From assembly GCA_016938685.1 (NCBI GenBank), contig JAFGUD010000298.1:1-42312 (forward strand): 42,312 nt of DNA, written 5' to 3'. The stretch is from Bacteroidales bacterium (GTDB lineage: Bacteria > Bacteroidota > Bacteroidia > Bacteroidales > JAFGUD01). A model generated the notes under the pieces. The model was not told the origin of the DNA, ran no database searches, and saw nothing but the letters and a program-made list of their open reading frames with translations. A program made the translations under genes and the position numbers. Position 1 is the first letter of the stretch. Every line of letters starts with the position of its first letter. This document shows, piece after piece, positions 6,747-15,772 of the stretch.

Positions 6747-8039
6747 CTATAAACTCCAATAAAGCAAGTTTTTAATTCTTTCTCTGTACATTCCTTTCAC
6801 ATCTATCAATATGCCATTTTCACTCATAATATCGATAAAATATTTTTCATCTAAATCAACATATTCTTTATGACTAACGGCAACAATAACAGCATCATAA
6901 CCACTTCCTATTTTCTCTTTTAACTCAATTCCGTATTCGGCTTTCAGTTCTTCTGGATTTGCATAAGGATCAACCACATCAACATTAACTTTGTATGATT
7001 CCAATTCCTTAACTAAATCTTCAACTTTGGTATTTCTAATATCGCTTACATTCTCTTTAAAAGTCACACCCATTATCAATACTTTTGAGTGTAGAACATT
7101 TTTTTCCTGAGCAACAATTTTTTTAACTGTTTGTTTGGCAACATATCCACCCATAGAATCATTTACAAATCTACCGGCAGAAATAATATGTGTATGATAA
7201 TCTAACTCTCTGGCTTTGTGAACTAAATAATACGGGTCAACACCAATACAATGACCACCGACCAAACCCGGGAAAAATTTCAGAAAATTCCACTTTGTTC
7301 CGGCAGCTTCAAGAACTTCAAAAGTATTAATTCCAATTCTATTGAAAATTATTGAAAGTTCGTTCATCAAAGCAATGTTAACATCACGTTGAGTATTTTC
7401 AATAATTTTTGCAGCTTCTGCAACTTTTATACTACTCGCTTTAAAAATTCCAGCTTTAATAATTGATTCATAAACCTTTGCAACTTGCTCAGAAGACTCA
7501 ACATCGCAACCTGATGTAATTTTAGTTATAGTAGTAAGCGTATTAACTTTATCACCCGGATTAATTCTTTCAGGAGAATATCCTACTTTAAAATCTTTTA
7601 CAAACTCAAGTTTTGAAAAATCTTCAATAACCGGCACACAATCTTCTTCGGTACAACCCGGATAAACTGTCGATTCAAAAACCACATAATCACCTTTACT
7701 TATTACTTTTCCAACAGTTTCGCAAGATTTAATCAGAGGAAATAAATCAGGTTTTTTGTGTTCATCAATAGGAGTAGGAACAGCCACAATATAGAAGCTT
7801 GCTGACTTTAAGTCATCAATATTAGTTGTAAAAAGAATATCAGTTCCTTCAAACTCCTCAGGAGCAACTTCACCGGCAGGATCTATTCTATTTTTCAATT
7901 TTTTCACAACTTCTTCTTTAATATCAAATCCAACAACAGTGAACTTCTTAGCAAATTCAATAGCAATAGGCAAGCCAACGTAACCAAGTCCTATAACAGC
8001 TAATTTTGCTTCTTTCTTTTGTAATTTGTCAAAAATCAT
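6747..8039 (-). CDS. Nucleotide-sugar 6-dehydrogenase (WbpA/TviB-type)
   Basis: A 430-residue cytosolic UDP-glucose/GDP-mannose dehydrogenase family enzyme that oxidises C6 of a UDP-N-acetylhexosamine to the uronic acid with two NAD+. The Rossmann motif GLGYVG is at residues 17-22, ESTVYPGCTE and SPERINPGD mark the catalytic domain, and the nucleophile is Cys264 in GGHCIGVDPYY. The Asp/Asn/Arg-containing C-terminal domain has the typical GVTFKENVSDIRNTK. The VYPGCTEE and ERINPGDK variants place it with the UDP-GlcNAc/UDP-GalNAc branch (WbpA, WbpO, TviB) rather than with UDP-glucose enzymes. The WbpB-like gene ends 24 bases upstream on the same strand, so the two form an operon making a modified sugar for a surface polysaccharide. 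Confidence 0.9.
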   Translation of the reverse strand: MIFDKLQKKEAKLAVIGLGYVGLPIAIEFAKKFTVVGFDIKEEVVKKLKNRIDPAGEVAPEEFEGTDILFTTNIDDLKSASFYIVAVPTPIDEHKKPDLFPLIKSCETVGKVISKGDYVVFESTVYPGCTEEDCVPVIEDFSKLEFVKDFKVGYSPERINPGDKVNTLTTITKITSGCDVESSEQVAKVYESIIKAGIFKASSIKVAEAAKIIENTQRDVNIALMNELSIIFNRIGINTFEVLEAAGTKWNFLKFFPGLVGGHCIGVDPYYLVHKARELDYHTHIISAGRFVNDSMGGYVAKQTVKKIVAQEKNVLHSKVLIMGVTFKENVSDIRNTKVEDLVKELESYKVNVDVVDPYANPEELKAEYGIELKEKIGSGYDAVIVAVSHKEYVDLDEKYFIDIMSENGILIDVKGMYRERIKNLLYWSL

Positions 8040-8063
8040 AATTACAGTTTTTTTATATAAATA

Positions 8064-8999
8064 TTATTTTTTTAAAAATGGATGATAATCTCCTTTCAGC
8101 CCCAAAGGCTTGGAATTTCTAATTGTATAAACAGTTTCAATACTTTGTTTGGCATCAAGCAAACTAAAGCCATTACCATTCAAAATCTGTTTGTAACTTT
8201 CAGTATGCAGATCAGTAAAGCCACCGCTAAACTCCAGCTCTTCACCTTCAACTGTAATAGAACGATATGTAGTCTGATTTTTTTCAATGGCAACTTTAGG
8301 TAAATCGGTATCATCTAAACTCAAAAACCATCTCACATTAGCTTTTTTCAATTGTAAAAAACCGGCAGCTTTATTATTTTCAGTGACATGCACAACATTA
8401 GACTTAACAGCACCAAAAATCCAAGCTAGCATATCAAAAAAATGCACGCCGATATTTGTTGCAATACCTCCCGATTTGGAATGATCACCTTTCCAACTAA
8501 TATAATACCAATTTCCACGAGACGTAATATAAGTTAAATCTACATCGTAAATTTTATCTTTATTAGCATCAACTTTTTTCTTCAATGCAATAATACTGGG
8601 ATGCAATCTTAACTGCAAAATAGTATTAATTTTTCTACCTGTTTCTCTTTCTATTTCCGATAATGCGTCCACATTCCAGGGATTAAGAACAATAGGTTTT
8701 TCGCAAATAGCATCAGCATTTTGTTTAAGTGCAAATCTAATATGAGAATCATGCAAATAATTTGGAGTACAAATACTTACATAATCAATTTTTTTACCAC
8801 CACGTCTTAATTTATCAATATGGCGATCAAAACGTTCATATTCGGTAAAAAAATCAGCTTTTGGGAAAAAAGAATCAATAATACCAACACTATCACATTT
8901 ATCTAAAGCTGCAATAAGATTATTTTCAGTATCTTTTATAGCACGCATGTGTCTTGGAGCTATATAGCCAGCAGCACCAATAAGAGCAAAATTTTTCAT
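8064..8999 (-). CDS. Gfo/Idh/MocA oxidoreductase, WbpB/WlbA-like
   Basis: A 311-residue NAD-dependent oxidoreductase. Numbered from the ATG at 8999, the N-terminal Rossmann segment is FALIGAAGYIAPRHMRAI, a hallmark of the WbpB/WlbA/GnnA group. The family EKP motif, with the conserved Lys101, lies in CEKPIVLNPWNVDAL, and the GGIATNIGVHFFDMLAWIFG segment closes the active site. WbpB and WlbA oxidise C3 of UDP-GlcNAc uronic acid before amination; GnnA acts on UDP-GlcNAc for lipid A. The adjacent dehydrogenase favours the uronic-acid route. The aminotransferase and acetyltransferase that would complete the pathway (WbpE, WbpD) are not in the window. A TTG at 9053 would add 18 residues that do not fit the family and is rejected. 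Confidence 0.87.
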   Translation of the reverse strand: MKNFALIGAAGYIAPRHMRAIKDTENNLIAALDKCDSVGIIDSFFPKADFFTEYERFDRHIDKLRRGGKKIDYVSICTPNYLHDSHIRFALKQNADAICEKPIVLNPWNVDALSEIERETGRKINTILQLRLHPSIIALKKKVDANKDKIYDVDLTYITSRGNWYYISWKGDHSKSGGIATNIGVHFFDMLAWIFGAVKSNVVHVTENNKAAGFLQLKKANVRWFLSLDDTDLPKVAIEKNQTTYRSITVEGEELEFSGGFTDLHTESYKQILNGNGFSLLDAKQSIETVYTIRNSKPLGLKGDYHPFLKK

Positions 9000-9132
9000 T
9001 ACAATATTTTTTTTTGGATAAGTTTTTCTTAACTTTGGGCAATTAAATTGCAAAAGAAATGAAATTTTTGCAGATAAGAAATAAATATTTTGTCTTTATT
9101 AAATTCCGTTTAAAAATGATATTTTAATTTTC

Positions 9133-9681
9133 ATGTCGGAGCTTATTCATAATAATACTTTAGATATTTTCAATACGATGTTTGAAAATTTCGTAGTAGC
9201 TTCTTATGTCGGACCAATTGACAGCGATATACTGACTTTGCTTGGAGAAAACATAGAACTTACACTTTGGGAAAGCGAAACTCAACGCAGACGTTTTTTC
9301 AAAATATTCATCGAATTAGCACACAATATTGCTCTATATTCTGAAGAGCGATGTATCATTAGCGGTAAAGAATACGGAGAAGGTACATTTATTATAAACG
9401 ACTACGGAGACTATTTTTTATTCTCTGCAGGAAATGTGGTAAGTGATGTAGCAAAAAAAGACCTTTGGGAAAGATGCGAAGAAATTAATAATTTAGATAG
9501 AATAGAGTTACGGGCATTAAAGAGAATTAAAAGAAAAAAAGGCAACCAAAAAGGAGGGGGAAATATTGGACTAATTCAAGTTGCATTATTATCAAAAAAT
9601 CCAATTGAAGTTAAATTTTTCCCAACGGAAGAAAGTAATAAAAGCTTTTATTTAGTGAGTGTAAGACTTGAAAAAGGCTAA
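9133..9681 (+). CDS. siaB: SiaB-type GHKL protein kinase (DUF6272)
   Basis: 182 residues resembling SiaB of Pseudomonas, a GHKL-fold kinase that phosphorylates the small partner protein SiaC in a partner-switching pathway. The N-box with the catalytic Glu and the Mg-binding Asn is FIELAHNIALYS (Glu61, Asn65). The segment SAGN (98-101) takes the place of the G1 box. GGGNIGLIQVALL (141-153) forms the glycine-rich ATP lid and following helix. The stop codon is separated by one base from the ATG of a huge SpoIIE phosphatase sensor, the expected antagonist. A SiaC (DUF1987) gene is not seen in the window. The symbol is by family resemblance; the pathway output here is unknown. Confidence 0.8.
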   Translation: MSELIHNNTLDIFNTMFENFVVASYVGPIDSDILTLLGENIELTLWESETQRRRFFKIFIELAHNIALYSEERCIISGKEYGEGTFIINDYGDYFLFSAGNVVSDVAKKDLWERCEEINNLDRIELRALKRIKRKKGNQKGGGNIGLIQVALLSKNPIEVKFFPTEESNKSFYLVSVRLEKG

Positions 9682-9682
9682 A

Positions 9683-12600
9683 ATGAAAAGATTATTTTAT
9701 ATTATTTTACTCGGAACAATAACATTATCACTTTACGCACAAAGTGATTCGATTGGGCTACCTCTAATCAGAAATTATACCCCTGTTGATTACCACGGAC
9801 ACTATCAGACCTGGAAAGCAGTTACTTCTAACGATGGCTTTGTATATTTTGCAAATGGTGACGGCTTAATGTCTTTTGATGGAACAAATTGGGATATTTT
9901 AGAGCTACCAAATGAAGAAACAGCCAGATCAATTACTATTTCAGATTCCGGAAAAATATTCATTGCTGGAGACAATATATTAGGTTATTTATCCGTGGAC
10001 TCATTGAACAATCTTAAATTTGTCTCTATTATTGATATAATTCCTGAGAAGTACAAAGATTTCAGAGTTTTTTGGGAAATAGAAGAACAAGATGGCGTTT
10101 TATATGTAAGATCTTCATACTATCTAATCATTATTAAAGGCTATGATGTTGAAGTACATACCACAGAAAGACCTTTTTTCGTTTTTTTAGTTTCTTCAAA
10201 AAATGATGTTTTTGTAAGTGAAGCACGTTCGTATTCCAGACTAATAGACGATAGCCTACATAAGTTTGCTTTTGATAAAATTATCATTGACTTTTTTGAA
10301 AGAAACGACACAGTCTTTTTTGTAACAACAGATAATTACATATACTATTTTGACAGTAATTATACTCCGGTAGAGTACAGTTTTCTAGATTATGATTTCA
10401 GTGGAACTACCTTCTCTAAAATACACCTTTACAAGGATAAATATCTAATATATTCAACTTATAACAAGGGACTTGTAATATTAGACTTCAAGGGAAATCT
10501 TATTTTAAAACTAGATAAAGAAACAGGGTTAATTGGAGACAATATTTATAATAGCTTAATTGATAACTTAGGAAATATATGGGTATTAACAAGCAATGGA
10601 ATATCTTATGTAGAATTGGCATCGCCGTTAAGAATGATTGATAATCGTTTTGATTTTGATTTTAGTTTGCCTTCTTTTTTATCCAAATTCAACAATACAT
10701 CTTATACATCTACCGGACATAAATTTTACCAAATTGATTTCAAAAAAGGGTTTTCCAGCAAATTCACAAACATTACACAAGGTAATGCTCAAGCATGGAA
10801 TGGTATAAAAATAGGAGATGAATTTTACGTTTCAAGGAACACAAGAATTTTAAGAATTGACAAAAACAATAAAACAAGACTTTACGGACCAGCTGAAAAC
10901 ATTTGGAAAATAGAAAAAGTACCTTACACCGAAAATGATTATTTCGTAGGCGGAACTAACGGACTATATCATTACAAATATGATGGAGACAGCCTAAGAT
11001 TTCAGAAAAAAATTAAAAACTTCACAAAAAGCGCAAGAGAATTGTTTTTCGACAATGATAATTATCTCTGGATTGGTCAAAACAATGACGGAATATATAA
11101 AATTAAGCTATCAGACTCTCTTTCAATAGAATCATCAGAATTTTATTCAGAAGAAAAAGGTTTGACCAGTACAAATACTATTAGAATTTTTGAATATCAA
11201 GATCAAATGTTAATCTCAACTTATAAAACACTTTTTATATACAATAAAGATCTTGATTCTATTTATGAGTTCCACCCAATTACTGATTACTTTGAAATAA
11301 AAAACAAAAGAATATTGCAATTAATTGGTATCGATTCTCTTGAAAATTTTTGGTTTGAATATTATAATGATAATTACAATTCAGAAATTTTCTGTTTTAA
11401 AAAAGAAGGAGACAAGTTTGTAGAAACAAATCAATTTGCAAAAAGAATGTTGAACTTCAGTTTATCTACAATTTCTCAGTTTAGCAGAAACCTTCTTGTC
11501 TTTTGTACGACAAGAGGATATGTCTTTTTAGACCTATCAAAGGAATTTGATTATAAAAAGCCATTTAAAACTTTTGTTAGGAAAATTTATAATTCAACAA
11601 ATGATTCTATTTTATATGGAGGAAATATTTTAGGAGAAAATGGTGAAATAATACATGAATTTATTGGAAAATCAAAACTAATAGTATCTTTTAAAAACAA
11701 TAACCTAAGATTTTCATACTCAGCACCTTTTTTTACTGAACCAGAACGCACACAATACAGAGTCAAATTATTAAATTATGATGACAATTGGTCTTCCTGG
11801 AGTTACGACACTCGCAAAGATTATACAAACTTACCTCCCGGTAATTACGAATTTCAAGTAGAAGCTAAGAATATTTTTGACCAGTACAGCGAAATAACTT
11901 CTTTCAAATTATTCGTAAAATACCCTTGGTACAGAACAATATATGCCTATGTGGTTTATGTTGTATTGTTAATTCTTTTCTTGTATTTAGTCATTGTATT
12001 TTTCACATATCGTTTGAAAAGGAGAAACGAAAAATTAGAGAAATTAGTTGAAGAAAGAACAATAGAAATTACTCAAAAAAACATAGAACTAGAACAACAA
12101 AAAGAAGAAATTTTAACTCAGGCAGAAGAATTACAAATTGTTAATCAAGAACTTGAAAAACTTTCAACAATAGTAAGAGAAACCGACAATGCTGTTATTT
12201 TAGCAGATAAAGACGGCAACTTTATATGGATAAATCAAGGTTTTACAAAAATTTTCGGATTTACTTTCGAGGAATTAGTTAATAAGGTTAGTCCAAACTT
12301 AATAGCAGACAGAACAGAAGAAAGAGTAAAAAAAGTAGTAAATAAATGTTTAGAAGAAAAAGTAACTGTTGAATACGAACTAAAACTTAAAAACAAATTC
12401 GGCAAAGAAATATGGGTGCATACCACCCTCACTCCACTTCTTGATGATGAAGGAGAAATAACATCTCTCGTAGCAATAGATGCCGATATTACTAAACAAA
12501 AAAATTACGAAGAACAAATATTAGAACAACGAGACCAAATTACAGCAAGTATTAAATACGCCCTTAAAATTCAAAAAAGCATACTACCGACAGAAGACGA

Positions 12601-13363
12601 AATGTCAATTTTATTTGAGAATTTTATTATTTATGAACCAAAAGATATTGTTTCGGGGGATTTTTACTGGATTTCAAATATTTTCAAGACTGAAAATAAT
12701 CGTTTCCGCAGAGTAGCTAATTACGATGAAGGATTAAAAGTCGGACAAACAGTATATTTTTCGGTAGTTGACTGCACCGGACACGGCGTACCCGGAGCCT
12801 TTATGTCATTGATAGGCAGTCGTTTGCTTGGTGAAATTGTAAATGAAATGCGTATCGCAAAACCAAAAGACATTTTGTATCACCTTGATTTCAGATTGAG
12901 TCGTGTATTAAAAAGAAGTCAAAAACGCAATTATGACGGAATGGTTGTTAGTATATGTAGAATGGATAAGTTTATCGAAAATGAAGAGGAAAAAATAAAC
13001 GTAACTTTTGCCGGAGCCAAACAACATATTACATACTATAAACAAAAAACCAACGAATTTATAAAACTGAGAGGTTCTGCCCGACAAATTGGATTTGTAG
13101 TAAACGAAAGTCTGGAATTTTACGACAAAGAATTTGTTCTTTCTAAAGGAGACAGTATTTTCCTTTATTCAGACGGGTTAAAAGACATGAATAATCCACA
13201 GAGAGAAAGTTTTGGACATAGTCACATTATTAGACTGCTAAGCAAAAACATTACTAAACCAATGCCTGAAATTGGCGATATACTTGAATTGGAAATGAAC
13301 AAATGGCTTGGAGATGATTTACAACGCGATGATGTTACATTTATTGGCTTAAGAATAAAGTAA
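9683..13363 (+). CDS. Propeller-PAS-SpoIIE sensor phosphatase
   Basis: 1226 residues from the ATG at 9683; a TTG at 9668 would overlap siaB and spoil the signal peptide MKRLFYIILLGTITLSLYAQ. The order is: exported region with two-component-regulator-type propeller blades (about 25-660), a Y_Y_Y immunoglobulin-like domain (about 670-747, with YDDNWSSWS and LPPGNYEFQVEAKN), one membrane span (about 752-776), a coiled-coil linker, a PAS domain (about 827-940, ending in DADITKQKNYEEQI) and a PP2C/SpoIIE Ser/Thr phosphatase (about 985-1226). Metal-binding motifs SGDFYW, DCTGHGVPGAFMS, LYSDGL and RDDVTFIGLRI are all present, so catalysis is expected. The propeller probably senses a periplasmic ligand and controls dephosphorylation of the partner phosphorylated by the adjacent SiaB-type kinase. 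The predicted topology matches hybrid two-component sensors, with SpoIIE replacing the histidine kinase. Confidence 0.92.
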   Translation: MKRLFYIILLGTITLSLYAQSDSIGLPLIRNYTPVDYHGHYQTWKAVTSNDGFVYFANGDGLMSFDGTNWDILELPNEETARSITISDSGKIFIAGDNILGYLSVDSLNNLKFVSIIDIIPEKYKDFRVFWEIEEQDGVLYVRSSYYLIIIKGYDVEVHTTERPFFVFLVSSKNDVFVSEARSYSRLIDDSLHKFAFDKIIIDFFERNDTVFFVTTDNYIYYFDSNYTPVEYSFLDYDFSGTTFSKIHLYKDKYLIYSTYNKGLVILDFKGNLILKLDKETGLIGDNIYNSLIDNLGNIWVLTSNGISYVELASPLRMIDNRFDFDFSLPSFLSKFNNTSYTSTGHKFYQIDFKKGFSSKFTNITQGNAQAWNGIKIGDEFYVSRNTRILRIDKNNKTRLYGPAENIWKIEKVPYTENDYFVGGTNGLYHYKYDGDSLRFQKKIKNFTKSARELFFDNDNYLWIGQNNDGIYKIKLSDSLSIESSEFYSEEKGLTSTNTIRIFEYQDQMLISTYKTLFIYNKDLDSIYEFHPITDYFEIKNKRILQLIGIDSLENFWFEYYNDNYNSEIFCFKKEGDKFVETNQFAKRMLNFSLSTISQFSRNLLVFCTTRGYVFLDLSKEFDYKKPFKTFVRKIYNSTNDSILYGGNILGENGEIIHEFIGKSKLIVSFKNNNLRFSYSAPFFTEPERTQYRVKLLNYDDNWSSWSYDTRKDYTNLPPGNYEFQVEAKNIFDQYSEITSFKLFVKYPWYRTIYAYVVYVVLLILFLYLVIVFFTYRLKRRNEKLEKLVEERTIEITQKNIELEQQKEEILTQAEELQIVNQELEKLSTIVRETDNAVILADKDGNFIWINQGFTKIFGFTFEELVNKVSPNLIADRTEERVKKVVNKCLEEKVTVEYELKLKNKFGKEIWVHTTLTPLLDDEGEITSLVAIDADITKQKNYEEQILEQRDQITASIKYALKIQKSILPTEDEMSILFENFIIYEPKDIVSGDFYWISNIFKTENNRFRRVANYDEGLKVGQTVYFSVVDCTGHGVPGAFMSLIGSRLLGEIVNEMRIAKPKDILYHLDFRLSRVLKRSQKRNYDGMVVSICRMDKFIENEEEKINVTFAGAKQHITYYKQKTNEFIKLRGSARQIGFVVNESLEFYDKEFVLSKGDSIFLYSDGLKDMNNPQRESFGHSHIIRLLSKNITKPMPEIGDILELEMNKWLGDDLQRDDVTFIGLRIK

Positions 13364-13365
13364 TA

Positions 13366-14028
13366 CTATAAATTATCATTAGTATTTATCAATTCGGACA
13401 AATCATCAATTGATATAATTTCACAACCCGAAAAATGAGATTTACTCTGATGACCATTGGCAAACTGTATAAAATTTAGTCCAAATTGTTTGGCGATTTC
13501 ACAATCATGAACGGTATCTCCAATTAAAACAACTTCACTTCTTTCAATGCTATTTTCACTAAAAAAATCTTCAAATAATTCAGCTTTTCCGGCAGCATAA
13601 TGATTTGATATTCCTTTTACCTCATCAAAATATTTTCCTATTTTATTTTGAAATATGTCTTTTTGCAAAGCGTCATTTTCTCGCGCAGAAATAATTATTT
13701 GTTTAATATTTTTTGAATAAAAAAAATCTAGTACTTTTTCGGCATTTGGTAGTAATTTTGTTTTACTAAAATTTTCATTATAAATACTAATATACTCCAT
13801 TCCGACCACATCAAATGAATGTTTCTCGAAATCAAATCCTGCTTTTAAATAATAATCTTTAACAGGAAAAGAAAAAATTTCACGATATTTTTCGACCGAA
13901 ATGACTGGATAACCATATTTCACAAGCAACTGATTCATTGTATCTACGCATATATCAACATCATTGAGTAATGTTCCATTCCAGTCCCAAATAATAAGCT
14001 TTATATTTTTAAAAAAATCAAAATTCAT
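13366..14028 (-). CDS. HAD-family phosphatase
   Basis: A 220-residue haloacid dehalogenase superfamily hydrolase of the phosphoglycolate phosphatase (Gph-like) subgroup. Motif I is WDWNGTLL, in which the first Asp is the nucleophile and Asn takes the place of the usual Phe/Leu. Motif II is the Ser in IIISARE, and motif IV is LIGDTVHDCEIAKQFG. The inserted helical cap lies between motifs I and II (about 20-90). Substrates of such enzymes are small phosphorylated metabolites and cannot be told from sequence. The stop codon is 2 bases from the stop of the convergent SpoIIE gene, with no hairpin terminator between them. Confidence 0.85.
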   Translation of the reverse strand: MNFDFFKNIKLIIWDWNGTLLNDVDICVDTMNQLLVKYGYPVISVEKYREIFSFPVKDYYLKAGFDFEKHSFDVVGMEYISIYNENFSKTKLLPNAEKVLDFFYSKNIKQIIISARENDALQKDIFQNKIGKYFDEVKGISNHYAAGKAELFEDFFSENSIERSEVVLIGDTVHDCEIAKQFGLNFIQFANGHQSKSHFSGCEIISIDDLSELINTNDNL

Positions 14029-14095
14029 GTGTGAAAAAGATATATAGTTAAAGAAATACGTTTAAAAAACAAAAAATTAAGTAAACCATTTTAGC

Positions 14096-15073
14096 TCACG
14101 AATAAAATCCTTTTTTCATTACCCCAAACTCATCACCTTTAAAAATAGGTTGCAAAAAGCCCAATCCATATCCAAAAAGTTGATAGAAAGAAGTAATAAT
14201 TGACAAAAACGCTACCGACAATTTTTTATTTTTAAATAAAGAATCAAAAAACAATAAAAGAATATAAAGAACAATTGGAGTAAATGCAAACCACCAAATA
14301 AAAGACAATCCTATTAATCCCAAAACACCTAAGACAAAAACAGTTGGAGCTAAATAAAAAACTTTAAAAGTATCAGGATAAACTTTAGATATAATAAATC
14401 TGGTTTTCCCAAATTTAAACACCTGTTTAAAGAAACTTTTCAGGGTATTTCTTCTTTTATGATAAACAAAAGCATTTTTAAAAAGTTTCGTTTTATACCC
14501 ACGTTTTATTAACTCAATAGCAAAAACCATATCTTCGCCCGGGTGCATTTTTGTAACAGGAAAACCGCCCATTTCATCAAAAACCGATTTTTTAACTCCT
14601 AAATTAAAACTTCGTGGATAAAATTTATCAACCTTCTCTCCTCCCCTAATATTTCCGGTAGTAAAAAATGCCGTCATAGAATAACTTATTGCTTTTTGCA
14701 TATTACTAAAATCAGGATCAGCAGCATCAGGTCCTCCGTAGACTTCAACATCTTCATTTTTCAGATATGTAATAACCTTTTCAAAATAATCGGCAGGAAT
14801 TATACAATCGGAATCAACAAACACAACAAATTCGCCTTCAGCTCTTTCAACTCCATAATTTCGAGCAATAGCAGGTTTTTCATTTTCCTTAAAAAAATAC
14901 TTTATTTTTAAACTATCTGAATATTTTTCAACTTCTTTTTTGCAATCAATTTGCGAGCCATCTTCTACTATCACAACTTCAAAATCGCCAAATGTTTGTT
15001 TTTTTAGTGAATCCAAAAGTTCTTCCACTTCATCAGGTCTATTAAAAACCGGAACAATTACTGAAAATTTCAT
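14096..15073 (-). CDS. Membrane glycosyltransferase family 2
   Basis: A 325-residue inverting GT-A glycosyltransferase. The start FSVIVPVFNRPDEVEELLDS and the nucleotide-binding VIVEDGS (Asp38) are typical, the metal-binding DXD motif is Asp87-Ser-Asp89 in FVVFVDSDC, and the acceptor-site ED appears in HPGEDMVFAIELIKRGY. The C-terminal 100 residues hold about two to three hydrophobic segments (for example FYLAPTVFVLGVLGLIGLSF), so the enzyme is membrane-bound and likely builds a surface glycan or glycolipid. It is a single-gene unit; a -7 box TAAATTTG lies on the minus strand just upstream. Confidence 0.9.
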   Translation of the reverse strand: MKFSVIVPVFNRPDEVEELLDSLKKQTFGDFEVVIVEDGSQIDCKKEVEKYSDSLKIKYFFKENEKPAIARNYGVERAEGEFVVFVDSDCIIPADYFEKVITYLKNEDVEVYGGPDAADPDFSNMQKAISYSMTAFFTTGNIRGGEKVDKFYPRSFNLGVKKSVFDEMGGFPVTKMHPGEDMVFAIELIKRGYKTKLFKNAFVYHKRRNTLKSFFKQVFKFGKTRFIISKVYPDTFKVFYLAPTVFVLGVLGLIGLSFIWWFAFTPIVLYILLLFFDSLFKNKKLSVAFLSIITSFYQLFGYGLGFLQPIFKGDEFGVMKKGFYS

Positions 15074-15091
15074 GAATAATTAATTTTGATG

Positions 15092-15099
15092 CAAATTTA
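15092..15099 (-). promoter_or_regulatory. Putative -7 box for the glycosyltransferase gene
   Basis: Reads TAAATTTG on the minus strand, a full match to TAnnTTTG, giving a leader of about a dozen bases. No TTG at proper distance was found. Confidence 0.4.
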
Positions 15100-15139
15100 A
15101 AAATTGAATTAAACATTACACTAAAAATAAAATTCATTT

Positions 15140-15169
15140 TTGCTAATACAACGAAAAAAGATAAATTTG
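15140..15169 (+). promoter_or_regulatory. Bacteroidetes-type promoter of the DUF5606 gene
   Basis: TTG at 15140-15142, a 19-base spacer and TAAATTTG at 15162-15169 match the TTG-N19-TAnnTTTG consensus in full. The transcript would start near 15175 with a leader of about 90 bases, the longest in the window, before the ATG at 15264. Confidence 0.6.
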
Positions 15170-15263
15170 CGTCCTGTTTTTTCTATAACAATTTGTTCAG
15201 TTTTCCAAACTTTGGATAGAAACAATTTAACGTAACGAACAGTTTAACTTTTTAAATAATAAT

Positions 15264-15722
15264 ATGGATTTAAAGAAAATCATCACAATTGCAGGTCAGC
15301 CGGATTTGTTTGAACTGATAACAAACACACACAAAGGTATTATTGTTGAGTCTATCATCACAAAAAAACGCCAGCAAGCATTTGCTTCGCAAAGAGTTAA
15401 TTCTCTAGAAGACATTGCAGTTTACACAACAGAAGGAGAAATTCCTTTGGCAGAAGTTTTTGTGAAAATGTATAAACATCTTGAGGGAAAACAAGCTCCT
15501 GACACAAAAACTCAATCTAATGATATTAAGCCATTTTTCGAAGAATTTTTCCCTGAATACGACAGAGAAAGAGTTAAATTTTCAGCAATGAAAAAAATCC
15601 TAAAATGGTACAATGTATTAAATGAAAACGGTTTTGTTGATGACAAAATTGAAAAAGAAGAAGAACAAAGCACAGAAGAATCGGTAGAAAAAACAGATTC
15701 AGAAAAAGAAAATAAAGAATAA
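15264..15722 (+). CDS. DUF5606 domain protein
   Basis: 152 residues. The first 130 match the conserved Bacteroidetes family DUF5606: an opening KKIITIAGQPDLFELI, then GIIVESI, a small Sm/SH3-like beta segment with AVYTTEGEIPLAEVF, then the PFFEEFFPEYDRERV and MKKILKWYNVL helices. The last 25 residues are a low-complexity acidic tail (EKEEEQSTEESVEKTDSE). The function of the family is not established; members are small cytosolic proteins. It is transcribed alone from a good promoter and followed by a terminator shared with the convergent secG. Confidence 0.85.
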   Translation: MDLKKIITIAGQPDLFELITNTHKGIIVESIITKKRQQAFASQRVNSLEDIAVYTTEGEIPLAEVFVKMYKHLEGKQAPDTKTQSNDIKPFFEEFFPEYDRERVKFSAMKKILKWYNVLNENGFVDDKIEKEEEQSTEESVEKTDSEKENKE

Positions 15723-15752
15723 AAAAAATCGGGAAAATTTCCCGATTTTTTT
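15721..15752. terminator. Bidirectional terminator
   Basis: ATCGGGAAA (15728-15736) and TTTCCCGAT (15738-15746) form a stem flanked by A-run and T-run. It serves both the DUF5606 gene and the convergent secG. Confidence 0.85.
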
Positions 15753-15772
15753 ATGTTTTTGATTTAATGTTT

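Noticed and set aside
8999-9053. Longer starts at TTG codons (9053, 4422, 9668, 19773, 28995)
   Set aside because: In each case an ATG a few codons later fits the family start, signal peptide or gene spacing better; only the LysE gene (27090) needs a TTG because an in-frame stop lies just upstream.
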